A stretch of DNA of 64,000 bases from Candidatus Phocaeicola excrementigallinarum. GTDB taxonomy: Bacteria > Bacteroidota > Bacteroidia > Bacteroidales > Bacteroidaceae. Positions 43,501 through 54,320 of the stretch are shown here, piece by piece (positions within the stretch are counted from its first letter, which is position 1; each line of letters opens with the position of its first letter). The DNA lies in NCBI GenBank assembly GCA_019120125.1, contig DWVR01000043.1:1-64000 (forward strand), in the 5' to 3' direction. The notes under the pieces are model-generated. The model was not told where the DNA came from. It searched no databases and worked only from the letters and a program-made list of their open reading frames with translations. A program made the position numbers and the translations under genes.

Positions 43501-45091
43501 CCGTCATTCGATTCCGGGCATCTCGCTGATTTCTCCTCCGCCTCACCACGACATTTATTCGATTGAGGACCTGGCCCAGCTGATATTCGACCTGAAAAAC
43601 GTGAATCCGAAAGCGAAAATCAGTGTGAAGCTGGTTGCCGAGAGCGGTATCGGTACCATTGCCGCCGGTGTGGCCAAGGCCAAGGCCGATCTGATTGTCA
43701 TTTCCGGCGCGGAAGGCGGCACAGGCGCCTCACCTGCCTCCTCCATGCGTTATGCGGGCATCCCGCCGGAAATCGGACTGAGCGAGACCCAGCAGACATT
43801 GGTGCTCAACGGTCTTCGTGGACAGGTGCGCCTGCAGGCCGACGGGCAGCTTAAGACGGGTCGCGACATCATCAGCATGGCACTGTTGGGAGCGGAAGAG
43901 TTCGGTTTCGGCACTACGGTGCTGATTGTGTTGGGTTGCGTGATGATGCGGAAATGTCATACCAATACCTGCCCGGTGGGTGTGGCCACTCAGGATCCGA
44001 GACTTCGTGAGCATTTCCGCGGACATTACCAGTATGTGGTCAACTATTTCCGTTTCATGGCTCAGGAAGTCCGTGAGTATCTGGCGGAGATGGGATTCAC
44101 CCGCTTGGACGACATAGTGGGGCGTACCGACCTGATCGGACTGAAGGCATTGGATCCGGACTCCAAATATGCGTCGCTCGATTTCAGCCGCATGCTGCAT
44201 AAAGTGGACAACGGCTCGGCCATCCGTCAGGTGGGGGAACAGCGTCATGACATTGATTCGGTGAAGGACGTGTCGATACTTGAGGCTGCCCGTGAGGCTC
44301 TTGAGAACAGAAAGGAGGTTTCGTTGGAATATGCCATCGGCAATACCGACCGTGCGGTGGGAGCGATGCTTTCCGGTGCGGTGGCTGCCAGATATGGTGA
44401 GGAAGGGCTTCCCGACCAGACCGTCACGGTGAAATTCAAGGGATCGGCCGGACAGAGTTTCGGGGCTTTCCTTGCCCACGGTATCCGTTTCAAGCTGGAA
44501 GGTGAGGCGAACGACTATCTGGGAAAAGGCTTGAGCGGCGGACATATCTCCGTGCAGCCTCCGGTGAGGAGCAACTTCGAGGCAGAAAAGAATGTGATTG
44601 TGGGCAACACCTTGCTTTACGGTGCCACAAGCGGCGAGGTATATATCAACGGGCGTGCCGGAGAACGTTTCGCGGTGCGCAACTCGGGTGCCGTTGCGGT
44701 GGTGGAAGGCGTGGGCGACCATTGCTGTGAGTACATGACCGGCGGACGTGTGGTCGTGCTGGGTGAGACCGGAAGGAACTTCGCGGCAGGCATGAGCGGC
44801 GGTGTGGCCTACGTGTGGGACAAGAACCACAATTTCGACTATTTCTGCAACATGGAGATGGTGGAACTGTCTCTTCTGGAGGAGGCTACGGCACGCAAGG
44901 AACTGCATGAGCTGGTCCGTCAGCATTATCTGTATACGGGATCGAAACTGGCACGTACGATGCTCGACAACTGGAACCGGTATGTGGACGAGTTCATTCA
45001 GGTGACTCCGATCGAGTACAAGAAAGTGCTTGCCGAGGAGCAGATGCGCAAGCTGCAGCAGAAAATCGCCGAAGTGCAGCGTGATTATTGA
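40568..45091 (+). CDS. gltB: Glutamate synthase, large subunit
   Basis: A 1507-residue alpha subunit of NADPH-GOGAT: glutamine + 2-oxoglutarate + NADPH to two glutamates. After a 33-residue propeptide, Cys34 (HDACGVGMI) is the nucleophile of the glutaminase domain. Next come the central domain, the FMN-binding synthase barrel (about 800-1180: GAMSFGAISKEAHEALA, SGAEGGTGASPASSMRYAG, the 3Fe-4S cysteines in GCVMMRKCHTNTCPVGVATQ) and the GXGXG beta-helix domain at the C-terminus. All parts are present at full length. First gene of the gltB-gltD-asnB-dapF cluster. Confidence 0.97.
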   Translation: MKEDVFIRRDDNVVAQCQPQETGLYDPLHEHDACGVGMIVDIHGNKSHELVDSALRVLENMKHRGAEGADNKTGDGAGIMVQIPHEFILLQGIPVPEKGKYGTGLVFLPKDPDEQARILSVMIEEIEREGLSLMHLRSVPVNSSILGKSALETEPDIRQVFITGVTDAENLERTLYVIRKKIERRVHHKDFYIVSLSSKTIVYKGMLSSVQVREYFQDLTQPYFTSGLAIVHSRFSTNTFPTWSLAQPFRLLAHNGEINTIRGNRGWMEARESVLSTPQLGDVRDIRPIIQPGMSDSASLDNVLEFFVMSGLSLPHAMAMLVPESFNDKNPISEDLKAFYEYHSILMEPWDGPAALLFSDGRYAGGMLDRNGLRPARYLITRNDIMVVASEAGVISFEPETIKEKGRLQPGKILLVDTQEGRIYYDGELKEQLASSKPYREWLSANRIELDALRSGRKVANTVGEYDRHLRAFGFTREDIERTLIPMCTNGVEPTASMGNDTPLAVLSDMPQLLFNYFRQQFAQVTNPPIDPIREELVMSLTEYIGAVGTNILLPDESHCKMVRLPYPILNNTQLDILCNIRYKGFKAVRLPMLFDVAKGTAGLREALSALCKKAEESVAEGVNYIVLTDRDIDATHAAIPSLLAVSAVHHHLISVQKRVQTALVVESGEIREVMHAALLLGYGASAINPYMVFAVLDSLVRKGDVQMNYETAEKNYVKAVCKGLYKVMSKMGISTIRSYRGAKIFEAVGLGEELLKTYFGTDVSTVGGIRLEDIAKDYTAFHDAGFAPEKVDDLLPYIGQFSYRKDGERHAWNPEAISKLQLATRLGSYAKFKEYTRWVDGKKEPIFLRDFFEFKRNPISIDEVEPVESIVRHFVTGAMSFGAISKEAHEALALAMNKLGTRSNTGEGGEDSGRFHETYEGISLNSKTKQVASGRFGVTAEYLVNAEEIQIKVAQGAKPGEGGQLPGFKVNEVIARTRHSIPGISLISPPPHHDIYSIEDLAQLIFDLKNVNPKAKISVKLVAESGIGTIAAGVAKAKADLIVISGAEGGTGASPASSMRYAGIPPEIGLSETQQTLVLNGLRGQVRLQADGQLKTGRDIISMALLGAEEFGFGTTVLIVLGCVMMRKCHTNTCPVGVATQDPRLREHFRGHYQYVVNYFRFMAQEVREYLAEMGFTRLDDIVGRTDLIGLKALDPDSKYASLDFSRMLHKVDNGSAIRQVGEQRHDIDSVKDVSILEAAREALENRKEVSLEYAIGNTDRAVGAMLSGAVAARYGEEGLPDQTVTVKFKGSAGQSFGAFLAHGIRFKLEGEANDYLGKGLSGGHISVQPPVRSNFEAEKNVIVGNTLLYGATSGEVYINGRAGERFAVRNSGAVAVVEGVGDHCCEYMTGGRVVVLGETGRNFAAGMSGGVAYVWDKNHNFDYFCNMEMVELSLLEEATARKELHELVRQHYLYTGSKLARTMLDNWNRYVDEFIQVTPIEYKKVLAEEQMRKLQQKIAEVQRDY

Positions 45092-45126
45092 TTCTTTATT
45101 CGTCAAATTAAATCTTGATTGTCATT

Positions 45127-46470
45127 ATGGGAAATCCTAAAGCGTTTTTGACCGTTCCGCGTAAAGAGGCCGGATACCGTCCGGTGCATGAGCGCATCGC
45201 AGACTTCAGTGAGGTGGAACAGACATTGAATACAAGCGACCGGAAACTGCAGGCTTCACGCTGCATGGACTGTGGGGTGCCTTTCTGTCATTGGGCTTGT
45301 CCGTTGGGCAACCGCCCGCCTGAGTTTCAGGATGCCATGTATAACGGCCATTGGGAAAAAGCTTACAAGATATTGAGCCGCACGAACGACTTTCCTGAAT
45401 TTACGGGGCGTATCTGTCCGGCATTGTGTGAGAAAAGTTGTGTGTTGAAACTGAGCATGGATGCTCCGGTCACTGTCCGTGAGGACGAGGCCGCCGTGAT
45501 TGAGGCGGCTTTCCGTGAGGGATATGTCCGTCCGGAACGGTATGTCCGCAACGGGAAAAAGGTGGCTGTCATCGGTTCGGGGCCTGCGGGTCTGGCGGCC
45601 GCCAACCAATTGAACCGGCGAGGATATGAGGTGACGGTGTTCGAGCGGCTGGAATATGTGGGCGGACTGCTCCGTTTCGGCATCCCGAATTTCAAGCTGG
45701 GAAAGTCGGTCATCGACCGCCGTATCGCCGTCATGGAGGCGGAAGGCATTGTGTTCAGGGTGAATACGGATGTCGATGTGACACGGCTTCCCGAAGGTTT
45801 TGATGCCTATTGCGTATGTACAGGCACTCCGCAGGCCCGTGACCTTGACATTCCCGGACGGGAACTGAAAGGGATTCATCTGGCTATGGAGATGCTGGCC
45901 CAGCAGAACCGTGTGCTGGCGGGGCAGACTTTTTCTGAAGAGGAACGCATCACGGCAAAAGGGAAGAAGGTGCTGGTCATCGGTGGCGGAGATACCGGAA
46001 GCGACTGCATTGGAACGAGCAACCGCCAGCAGGCGTTGAGCGTGACACAGATCGAGATCATGCCAAAACCGCCGGTAGGTTATAATCCGGCCACTCCCTG
46101 GCCGCAATGGCCGTCGGTGCTGAAGACAAGCAGCAGCCATGAAGAAGGGTGTGTGCGTCGGTGGAGTCTGTCATCAACCCGTTTCATCGGCGAGAACGGA
46201 CATGTGACCGGTGTGGAAGTGGAAGAGGTGGAATGGATTCCGGACACTGACGGAGGGAGACCGGTGATGAGGCCGACCGGCAGGAAAGAGGTGCTGGAAG
46301 CCGATCTGGTCTTGCTGGCGATGGGTTTCCTGAAACCGGTACATCCCGAGTTCCCGGAGAATGTGTTCGTGGCCGGCGATGCCGCTACGGGCGCCAGTCT
46401 GGTGGTGCGCTGCATCGCCGGAGGACGCAAGGCCGCGGCCGACATCGATGCTTATCTCTCATCTAAATAA
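45127..46470 (+). CDS. gltD: Glutamate synthase, small subunit
   Basis: A 447-residue beta subunit, an FAD/NADPH oxidoreductase that feeds electrons to GltB. It has an N-terminal 4Fe-4S helical domain (CMDCGVPFCHWACPLGNRPP and CPALCEKSCVL), the FAD GxGxxG motif VAVIGSGPAGLAAANQL, and the NADPH motif VLVIGGGDTGSDCIG. I use ATG 45127 (MGNPKAFLTVPRKEAGYRP) rather than a TTG 12 bp upstream. It follows gltB by 35 bp. Confidence 0.96.
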   Translation: MGNPKAFLTVPRKEAGYRPVHERIADFSEVEQTLNTSDRKLQASRCMDCGVPFCHWACPLGNRPPEFQDAMYNGHWEKAYKILSRTNDFPEFTGRICPALCEKSCVLKLSMDAPVTVREDEAAVIEAAFREGYVRPERYVRNGKKVAVIGSGPAGLAAANQLNRRGYEVTVFERLEYVGGLLRFGIPNFKLGKSVIDRRIAVMEAEGIVFRVNTDVDVTRLPEGFDAYCVCTGTPQARDLDIPGRELKGIHLAMEMLAQQNRVLAGQTFSEEERITAKGKKVLVIGGGDTGSDCIGTSNRQQALSVTQIEIMPKPPVGYNPATPWPQWPSVLKTSSSHEEGCVRRWSLSSTRFIGENGHVTGVEVEEVEWIPDTDGGRPVMRPTGRKEVLEADLVLLAMGFLKPVHPEFPENVFVAGDAATGASLVVRCIAGGRKAAADIDAYLSSK

Positions 46471-46494
46471 GGGCCGTATCAGGCATCAAGTATA

Positions 46495-46536
46495 AATTAT
46501 GAACTATTAATTATTAACTGTTAACTATCAACTACC
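46495..46536 (+). repeat. Six tandem heptamers upstream of asnB
   Basis: AATTATG, AACTATT, AATTATT, AACTGTT, AACTATC and AACTACC follow one another without gaps (consensus AAYTRTT) and end 3 bp before the asnB ATG. They fill most of the gltD-asnB spacer and occupy the place of the ribosome-binding site. Confidence 0.75.
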
Positions 46537-46539
46537 TGC

Positions 46540-48213
46540 ATGTGTGGAATTGTAGCGATATTCAATATTAAGGAGCCGACACCCGCCTTGCGCGACAAGG
46601 CGTTGGCAATGGCGAAGAAAATCCGTCATCGCGGACCGGACTGGAGCGGCATCTATTGCGGAAAGTCAGCCATCCTGGCTCATGAGCGTCTGTCCATCGT
46701 CGACCCTCAGAGCGGAAGACAACCTTTGTTCTCGCCGGACAGGAAACAGATTCTGGCGGTGAACGGTGAGATCTATAATCATCGGGACATCCGCCGTCGG
46801 TATGCCGAAAAGTATGAGTTCCAGACCGGCAGCGACTGTGAGGTCATTCTCGCCCTCTACCGTGACAAGGGCATCGGTTTTCTGGAGGACCTGAACGGAA
46901 TCTTCGCCTTTGCCCTGTATGACGAGGAGAAGGATGAGTTTCTGATTGCCCGCGATCCGATTGGCGTGATTCCGTTGTACATCGGTTACGATGCGGACGG
47001 GAAGGTGTACTGTGCCAGTGAACTGAAGGCGCTGGAGGGCTGTTGCGGGCGTTATGAGCCGTTCCTGCCGGGACATTATTATTCAAGTGTCACGGGAAAG
47101 ATGGAGCGTTGGTACAAGCGCGACTGGATGGGTTATGAGGCCGTGAAGGACAATCCGGCCTCTCCCCAGGCCATACACGACGCGCTGGAAGAGGCGGTGC
47201 GCCGTCAGCTGATGAGCGACGTGCCTTACGGTGTGCTTCTGTCGGGTGGCCTTGACAGTTCGGTGATTTCCGCCGTGGCCAGGAAGTTCGCTTCCCGGCG
47301 CATTGAGACCGACGGACAGAAAGACGCGTGGTGGCCGCAGCTCCACTCATTTGCCGTGGGGCTGAAAGGTGCTCCCGACCTGCTGAAGGCCAGAGAGGTG
47401 GCCGACTATATCGGTACGGTGCATCATGAGATTAACTACACCATTCAGGAGGGACTTGACGCGGTGCGTGATGTGATTTATTTCATCGAGACATACGACG
47501 TGACCACCGTCCGCGCTTCTACGCCGATGTATCTGTTGGCACGGGTCATCAAGAGCATGGGCATCAAGATGGTGCTGAGCGGAGAAGGAGCGGATGAGGT
47601 GTTCGGCGGTTATCTTTATTTCCATAAGGCGCCCGATGCGAGGGCTTTCCATGAGGAAACGGTGCGCAAGCTTTCCAAACTGTATCTTTATGACTGTCTG
47701 AGGGCGAACAAGTCGTTGGCCGCCTGGGGAGTGGAAGGCCGTGTACCTTTTCTCGACAAGGAGTTTCTTGACGTGGCCATGCGCCTGAACCCCGCTGCCA
47801 AGATGTGTCCCGGAAAGACCATAGAGAAGAAGATCCTGCGCGAGGCTTTTGTCGGCATGTTGCCGGAAAGCGTGCTTTGGAGACAGAAGGAGCAGTTCAG
47901 TGACGGAGTGGGCTACAGCTGGATTGACACACTGAAGGAAATGACCTCGAAAGCCGTTTCCGACGAGGAGATGGCTCATGCAGCCGAGCGTTTCCCCATC
48001 AATCCGCCGCGCAACAAGGAAGAATATTATTACCGGAGCATATTTGAGGAGTATTTCCCCAGCGAGAGCGCGGCGCGCAGTGTGCCGAGCGTGCCGAGCG
48101 TGGCTTGTTCCACTGCGGAGGCATTGGCATGGGATGAGGCGTTCAGGAACATGAACGAGCCGAGCGGACGTGCCGTGGCGGGAGTACACGAGGATGCTTA
48201 TCTGAAAAAGTGA
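46540..48213 (+). CDS. asnB: Asparagine synthase (glutamine-hydrolysing)
   Basis: A 557-residue AsnB: aspartate + glutamine + ATP to asparagine + glutamate + AMP + PPi. The mature N-terminus would expose Cys2 (MCGIVAIFN), the glutaminase nucleophile. The N-terminal domain has NGEIYNHRDIR. The synthetase domain has the ATP pyrophosphatase P-loop LLSGGLDSSVIS and the SGEGADEVFGGY loop. Length is typical of the bacterial enzyme. The C-terminus contains a small VPSVPSVACS duplication of a 9-bp unit near 48080. It is translationally close to dapF, whose ATG overlaps none but follows the stop directly. Confidence 0.96.
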   Translation: MCGIVAIFNIKEPTPALRDKALAMAKKIRHRGPDWSGIYCGKSAILAHERLSIVDPQSGRQPLFSPDRKQILAVNGEIYNHRDIRRRYAEKYEFQTGSDCEVILALYRDKGIGFLEDLNGIFAFALYDEEKDEFLIARDPIGVIPLYIGYDADGKVYCASELKALEGCCGRYEPFLPGHYYSSVTGKMERWYKRDWMGYEAVKDNPASPQAIHDALEEAVRRQLMSDVPYGVLLSGGLDSSVISAVARKFASRRIETDGQKDAWWPQLHSFAVGLKGAPDLLKAREVADYIGTVHHEINYTIQEGLDAVRDVIYFIETYDVTTVRASTPMYLLARVIKSMGIKMVLSGEGADEVFGGYLYFHKAPDARAFHEETVRKLSKLYLYDCLRANKSLAAWGVEGRVPFLDKEFLDVAMRLNPAAKMCPGKTIEKKILREAFVGMLPESVLWRQKEQFSDGVGYSWIDTLKEMTSKAVSDEEMAHAAERFPINPPRNKEEYYYRSIFEEYFPSESAARSVPSVPSVACSTAEALAWDEAFRNMNEPSGRAVAGVHEDAYLKK

Positions 48214-49026
48214 ATGGGTATGAGAAGAAAGATTGAATTTACAAAGATGCAGGGTCTGGGCAATGACTACATTTATGTGGACGCGGTGAAATATCCGTTG
48301 CCGAATCCTGAGAGATATGCCGTGGAGTGGAGCCGTCCGCATACGGGAATAGGCAGCGACGGGCTTGTGCTCATAGGCGCTTCGGACAAGGCGGATTTCA
48401 GTATGCGCATCTTCAATGCCGACGGTTCGGAAGCGAGGATGTGCGGAAATGCCAGCCGGTGTATCGGCAAATACGTGTATGAGAACGGGTTGACGGACAA
48501 GGACGAAGTCCTGCTCGACACGTTGTCGGGAGTGAAGGTGTTGCGCCTGTACGTGGAAAACGGTGAGGTGAACCGGGTCAGTGTGGACATGGGTGTTCCT
48601 GCGGACATCCGTCCGGTGTCCTTGGGTGACGGGTATCCTTTTGCGGAAGGCATGTCGGTCTCGATGGGAAACCCTCATCTGGTGATATTTGTGGACGACG
48701 TTTCGAAGGTGGATGTGGCAGCCGTCGGTTCCCGTCTGGAATGTCATCCCTTTTTCCCTGACCGTGTCAATGTGGAGTTCGCTCAGGTCATCGCTCCCGG
48801 AAAGATCCGCATGCGGGTGTGGGAGCGTGGCTCAGGTGTCACCCAGGCATGTGGCACCGGGGCATGTGCCACGGCGGTCGCCGCATTCTCCACAGGCCGT
48901 GGCGGAGAGGATACCGAGGTGGTGATGGACGGTGGAGCGCTTCAGGTTTCCTGGACCGGACCGTCCGGACATCTGTTCATGACGGGTCCTGCCGTCAAGG
49001 TCTTTGAAGGAAAGATCGAAGTCTGA
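48214..49026 (+). CDS. dapF: Diaminopimelate epimerase
   Basis: A 270-residue cofactor-free epimerase converting LL- to meso-diaminopimelate, needed for peptidoglycan and lysine. The two catalytic cysteines are in their motifs: Cys77 in MCGNASRC and Cys213 in [11 protein letters not shown]. Other hallmarks are [10 protein letters not shown] and GIGSDGLV. The start is ATG 48214, immediately after the asnB stop; ATG 48220 ([10 protein letters not shown]) is an equally plausible start. It uses the product of DapL, whose gene lies 190 bp downstream, so both act in the diaminopimelate aminotransferase route. Confidence 0.95.
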   Translation: MGMRRKIEFTKMQGLGNDYIYVDAVKYPLPNPERYAVEWSRPHTGIGSDGLVLIGASDKADFSMRIFNADGSEARMCGNASRCIGKYVYENGLTDKDEVLLDTLSGVKVLRLYVENGEVNRVSVDMGVPADIRPVSLGDGYPFAEGMSVSMGNPHLVIFVDDVSKVDVAAVGSRLECHPFFPDRVNVEFAQVIAPGKIRMRVWERGSGVTQACGTGACATAVAAFSTGRGGEDTEVVMDGGALQVSWTGPSGHLFMTGPAVKVFEGKIEV

Positions 49027-49057
49027 AGGGATTAAAGTGAAAATGCCGTTCTGACTT

Positions 49058-49152
49058 CTATGGTCCGGCTCGTGAACCGTACGGTCCATATCGGTGGACT
49101 ATACGGATCACACTGGTGAACCGTACGGTTCACAGGCCGGACCATAGTTTTT
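49058..49152. terminator. Very long composite palindrome between dapF and dapL
   Basis: An outer 12-bp stem (CTATGGTCCGGC 49058-49069 with GCCGGACCATAG 49136-49147) and an inner 14-bp stem (49072-49085 with 49120-49133) are separated by a 2-nt near-paired step, giving a 28-bp hairpin followed by TTTTTC. The right arm also contains an 18-bp perfect palindrome, GTGAACCGTACGGTTCAC (49116-49133), and ACCGTACGGT occurs twice. It is probably the terminator of gltB-gltD-asnB-dapF; the self-palindromes also suggest a protein site ahead of dapL. Confidence 0.82.
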
Positions 49153-49216
49153 CTCAAGACGTTCTCAAAGAAACATTCTGTTTTTCTTATTTAAATTCTA
49201 AACACATCATATTGTT

Positions 49217-50452
49217 ATGGTCTCAATCAACGAAAATTTCATAAAGCTTCCGGGAAGTTATCTTTTCTCCGAAGTAGCGAAAAGAGTCAATGCGTTTAAG
49301 TCAGCCCATCCGGATGTCAGACTGATCCGTCTGGGCATCGGTGACGTGACCCGTCCCCTTCCTCAGGCTTCCATTGAGGCGATGCACCGTGCGGTGGACG
49401 AACTGGCTCATGCCGGCACCTTCCACGGATACGGGCCTGAGCAGGGATACGGTTTTCTGATTGACGCGATTATCCGTCACGACTTTGAGCCGTTAGGTGT
49501 GCGTCTCTCACCGGATGAAGTGTTTGTGAGCGACGGCGCGAAGAGCGATACGGGCAACTTTACGGATATTCTCGGCCTTCATAATACGGTGGCCGTGACC
49601 GATCCGGTTTATCCGGTGTACGTGGACAGCAATGTCATGTCCGGGCGTGCCGGAAAGCTGCAGGCCGACGGTTGCTGGAGCGACATTGTATATCTGCCCT
49701 GTACGGCGGAGAATGGCTTTGTGCCGGCACTTCCGCGGCATCGGGCCGACATCATTTATCTCTGTTACCCGAACAATCCCACCGGGACAACACTGACCCG
49801 CGCCCAACTCAAGAAGTGGGTGGACTATGCGCTGGAGAACGGATCCCTTATCTTGTTTGACGCGGCATACGAGGCGTTTATCCGTGAGGATGACGTGCCG
49901 CACTCCATCTATGAGATTGAGGGGGCGCGCCGGTGTGCGGTGGAATTCCGGAGCTTTTCAAAAACGGCGGGTTTCACCGGTGTGCGTTGCGGATATACGG
50001 TGGTTCCTGAAGAGGTGGCCGGAACGGACGCACAAGGCAATCGCGTGGCGTTGAACCGTTTGTGGAACCGCCGTCAGTGTACGAAGTTCAACGGTGCCAG
50101 CTATATTACTCAGCGCGGCGCGGAGGCGGTATATTCGGAGGAAGGCCGTCGGCAGGTGAAGGAAACCATCGGGTATTATATGGGGAATGCCCGGATTATG
50201 CTCGACACCCTCCGTCAGTCCGGTTTCGAGGTGTATGGAGGGACGAATTCCCCCTATCTGTGGCTGAAGGCTCCTGAAGGGACAGGCTCGTGGGAGTTTT
50301 TCGATACGCTGCTTCGTGAGGTGCATGTGGTAGGAACGCCGGGTGTGGGGTTCGGACCGAGCGGGGAAGGCTATCTCCGTCTCACCTCTTTCGGAAGCCG
50401 CGAAGATTGCGTGGAGGCTATGGGGCGTATAGCCGCATGGGCACGGAAATGA
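49217..50452 (+). CDS. dapL: LL-diaminopimelate aminotransferase
   Basis: A 411-residue PLP enzyme of aminotransferase class I/II. It converts tetrahydrodipicolinate directly to LL-diaminopimelate with glutamate as amino donor, bypassing the succinylase steps. Visible hallmarks are [10 protein letters not shown] near the N-terminus, [15 protein letters not shown], the PLP-Lys region [17 protein letters not shown] and the C-terminal [11 protein letters not shown]. Its amino donor glutamate comes from the neighbouring GltBD, and its product goes to DapF. It has no evident own -7 box; the palindrome at 49058 is directly upstream. Confidence 0.95.
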   Translation: MVSINENFIKLPGSYLFSEVAKRVNAFKSAHPDVRLIRLGIGDVTRPLPQASIEAMHRAVDELAHAGTFHGYGPEQGYGFLIDAIIRHDFEPLGVRLSPDEVFVSDGAKSDTGNFTDILGLHNTVAVTDPVYPVYVDSNVMSGRAGKLQADGCWSDIVYLPCTAENGFVPALPRHRADIIYLCYPNNPTGTTLTRAQLKKWVDYALENGSLILFDAAYEAFIREDDVPHSIYEIEGARRCAVEFRSFSKTAGFTGVRCGYTVVPEEVAGTDAQGNRVALNRLWNRRQCTKFNGASYITQRGAEAVYSEEGRRQVKETIGYYMGNARIMLDTLRQSGFEVYGGTNSPYLWLKAPEGTGSWEFFDTLLREVHVVGTPGVGFGPSGEGYLRLTSFGSREDCVEAMGRIAAWARK

Positions 50453-50471
50453 CATTCAGACAGGTCTGCAC

Positions 50472-50523
50472 GATAAAGGGCGAAGCCGGATTTCCTCACG
50501 GAACCCCGGCTTCTGTCTTTATC
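50472..50523. terminator. Bidirectional terminator between dapL and glnN
   Basis: Nested stems GATAAAG/CTTTATC (50472-50478, 50517-50523) and GAAGCCGG/CCGGCTTC (50482-50489, 50506-50513) between two convergent genes. Confidence 0.75.
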
Positions 50524-50561
50524 AAACAACCAATAAGAAATAAGGGATAATCCTATAACTA

Positions 50562-52751
<2,190 letters not shown>

Positions 52752-52884
52752 AAGCTATCAGTTTTGGTTTGTTGTATTGGTTAATTGTATTGTATCTTGC
52801 GTATCCTGTCGTAAAATTTCATGTTATGTCTGTCTTTTTGTATTGTGAAAAACTTTTATCGTTTCCTTTTGTTTTGTGATATTG

Positions 52885-52892
52885 CAAAGTTA
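52885..52892 (-). promoter_or_regulatory. glnN promoter (-7 box) and long leader
   Basis: TAACTTTG on the minus strand matches TANNTTTG and predicts a leader of about 127 nt before the ATG at 52751, A-rich and with no clear hairpin. The interval 52893-53134 is very T-rich. It contains a small palindrome ATGTCTT-GA-AAGACAT (53055-53070) and a TATCTTTA box (53103-53110) for the divergent ATP-grasp gene, but no gene. Confidence 0.6.
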
Positions 52893-53134
52893 CGTCTTTT
52901 TGATTTTCTTTGTCAGATGAGGGGGAGTTTTTTGCGGATAAATTATGTGTGGTTTTATTCTGTTATGAAATGTTTCATTGTTTTGTGTGATTGTCGTGTT
53001 TTTATGCTGAAATGTATTGTTTTGTAAGTATGCGTCCTGTCGGAAGTTTTTTTCATGTCTTGAAAGACATTCCTCCATCCTGTCCGTCTCCATAAATTTC
53101 AGTATCTTTACACCCGTACCGATACATTGACGAT

Positions 53135-54316
53135 ATGACAGGACGGATTTATTATTTCAATCCGGCGCACGATATGGCGTTGGCGAACAATACACCTTTT
53201 TATATGGCACCCGATGAGATTGTGCGGATGACTTACGATCTGGCCGTGCTTCCTGCGTGGTATGCCCGGGAAGGCAAAGTGAAGATAGATGAATGGAGGC
53301 AGGTGGAACTTCTGCGTTCACAGATCGGGTGTGCCGGCTTGTTTCCTGATGTGCAATGGACGCTTGAATGGGAGTCGGGCGAGTATATGCCTTGGGGTTG
53401 GGATCCGGCCCTGCTTCGTACGCTTCGTCTGGCCGGAGTGAGTGAGGATTGCCTGTTGACTGACCCGCAGATGGAGCGGATCCGTGGACTGTCCGGCCGT
53501 CAGCATTGTGTGGAGATGCTGGAGCTGTTGGGAAAGACTCCCGGGGTTTGTGGAGAGGCATGTGTGTGCGGGTCGTTGCAGGAGGTGCGTTATTTTATGT
53601 CTGAGGTGGGAGAGGTGGTGCTCAAGTCGCCATGGTCCGGGAGTGGAAGGGGGCTGTTGAAGGTCTCCCCGGCCACGTGGACAGACTCTGTGGAGGGATG
53701 GGTAAGGCGTGTGCTTCGTACTCAGGGTGGAATCATGGCGGAGCCGTTGTATGAGAAGGTCCGCGATTTTGCCATGGAGTTTTTTGCGGATGGCGCCGGC
53801 GGCCTGTTCTTTTTGGGTTATTCGCTGTTTGATACCGATCTGCATGGAAACTATAAGGAGAACCGTCTTTTGAGCGATGACCGCATTGTGCGGATACTTT
53901 CGGCTTATGTGCCTGCCGGTTTGTTGGAGCAGGTGAGGTCGGAACTGATGGCCGGACTGTCATCCCTTCTGAAAAATGACTATAAAGGGTATTTGGGTGT
54001 GGATATGATGATATGCAGGGTGGACGGCACTTTCCGCATCCATCCTTGTGTGGAAATCAATCTTCGGATGAATATGGGGATTGTGGCTCACATGCTCTGT
54101 TCGAGTCTTGTGCATCCCCGGTCGGAAGGGGTTTTCAGGCTGGAGCACTATTCCCGGGAGGGGGAAGCACTGGAGGCAAGCCAGGCCTTGAGAGCGGCCT
54201 CGCCTTTGCGGGTGTCTGACGGACGTGTGCTGAGCGGGTATTTTCCGTTGAACGGTCTGGAGCCGGGCAGCCGCTATCATGCCTATATTGAGGTGGAAGA
54301 CAATCTGTGTGGGTAA
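53135..54316 (+). CDS. Uncharacterised ATP-grasp-like protein
   Basis: A 393-residue protein I cannot assign to a named family. Several features suggest the ATP-grasp fold: a strand-loop EVVLKSPWSGSGRGLLKV (Lys164 and a Gly/Ser-rich flap), the hinge GGIMAEPLYEK (Glu203), Asp290 in YLGVDMMI and the metal pair Glu307/Asn309 in HPCVEINLRMNMG. The N-terminus YYFNPAHDMALANNTPFY has a nucleotide-ligase-like look and no signal peptide, so it is cytosolic. Carboxylate-amine ligation is the general chemistry of the fold; the substrate is unknown. The gene stands alone, divergent from glnN and ended by a strong terminator. Confidence 0.7.
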   Translation: MTGRIYYFNPAHDMALANNTPFYMAPDEIVRMTYDLAVLPAWYAREGKVKIDEWRQVELLRSQIGCAGLFPDVQWTLEWESGEYMPWGWDPALLRTLRLAGVSEDCLLTDPQMERIRGLSGRQHCVEMLELLGKTPGVCGEACVCGSLQEVRYFMSEVGEVVLKSPWSGSGRGLLKVSPATWTDSVEGWVRRVLRTQGGIMAEPLYEKVRDFAMEFFADGAGGLFFLGYSLFDTDLHGNYKENRLLSDDRIVRILSAYVPAGLLEQVRSELMAGLSSLLKNDYKGYLGVDMMICRVDGTFRIHPCVEINLRMNMGIVAHMLCSSLVHPRSEGVFRLEHYSREGEALEASQALRAASPLRVSDGRVLSGYFPLNGLEPGSRYHAYIEVEDNLCG

Positions 54317-54320
54317 AATG

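Noticed and set aside
43730..45106. 458-codon minus-strand open frame opposite gltB
   Set aside because: Shadow of the gltB coding frame; composition (many His, Arg and Ser) and lack of motifs show it is not a gene. The same holds for long minus frames at 5148-6422, 41156-42478 and 47347-48747 and for 34540-35703 opposite nifJ.
48080..48102. Possible frameshift or insertion in asnB
   Set aside because: A 9-bp direct duplication (GTGCCGAGC-type) keeps the frame and only lengthens a variable loop near the C-terminus.
53055..53070. ATGTCTT-GA-AAGACAT hairpin as a terminator
   Set aside because: No T tract follows, the loop is only 2 nt, and it lies in a divergent promoter region; at most a protein site.
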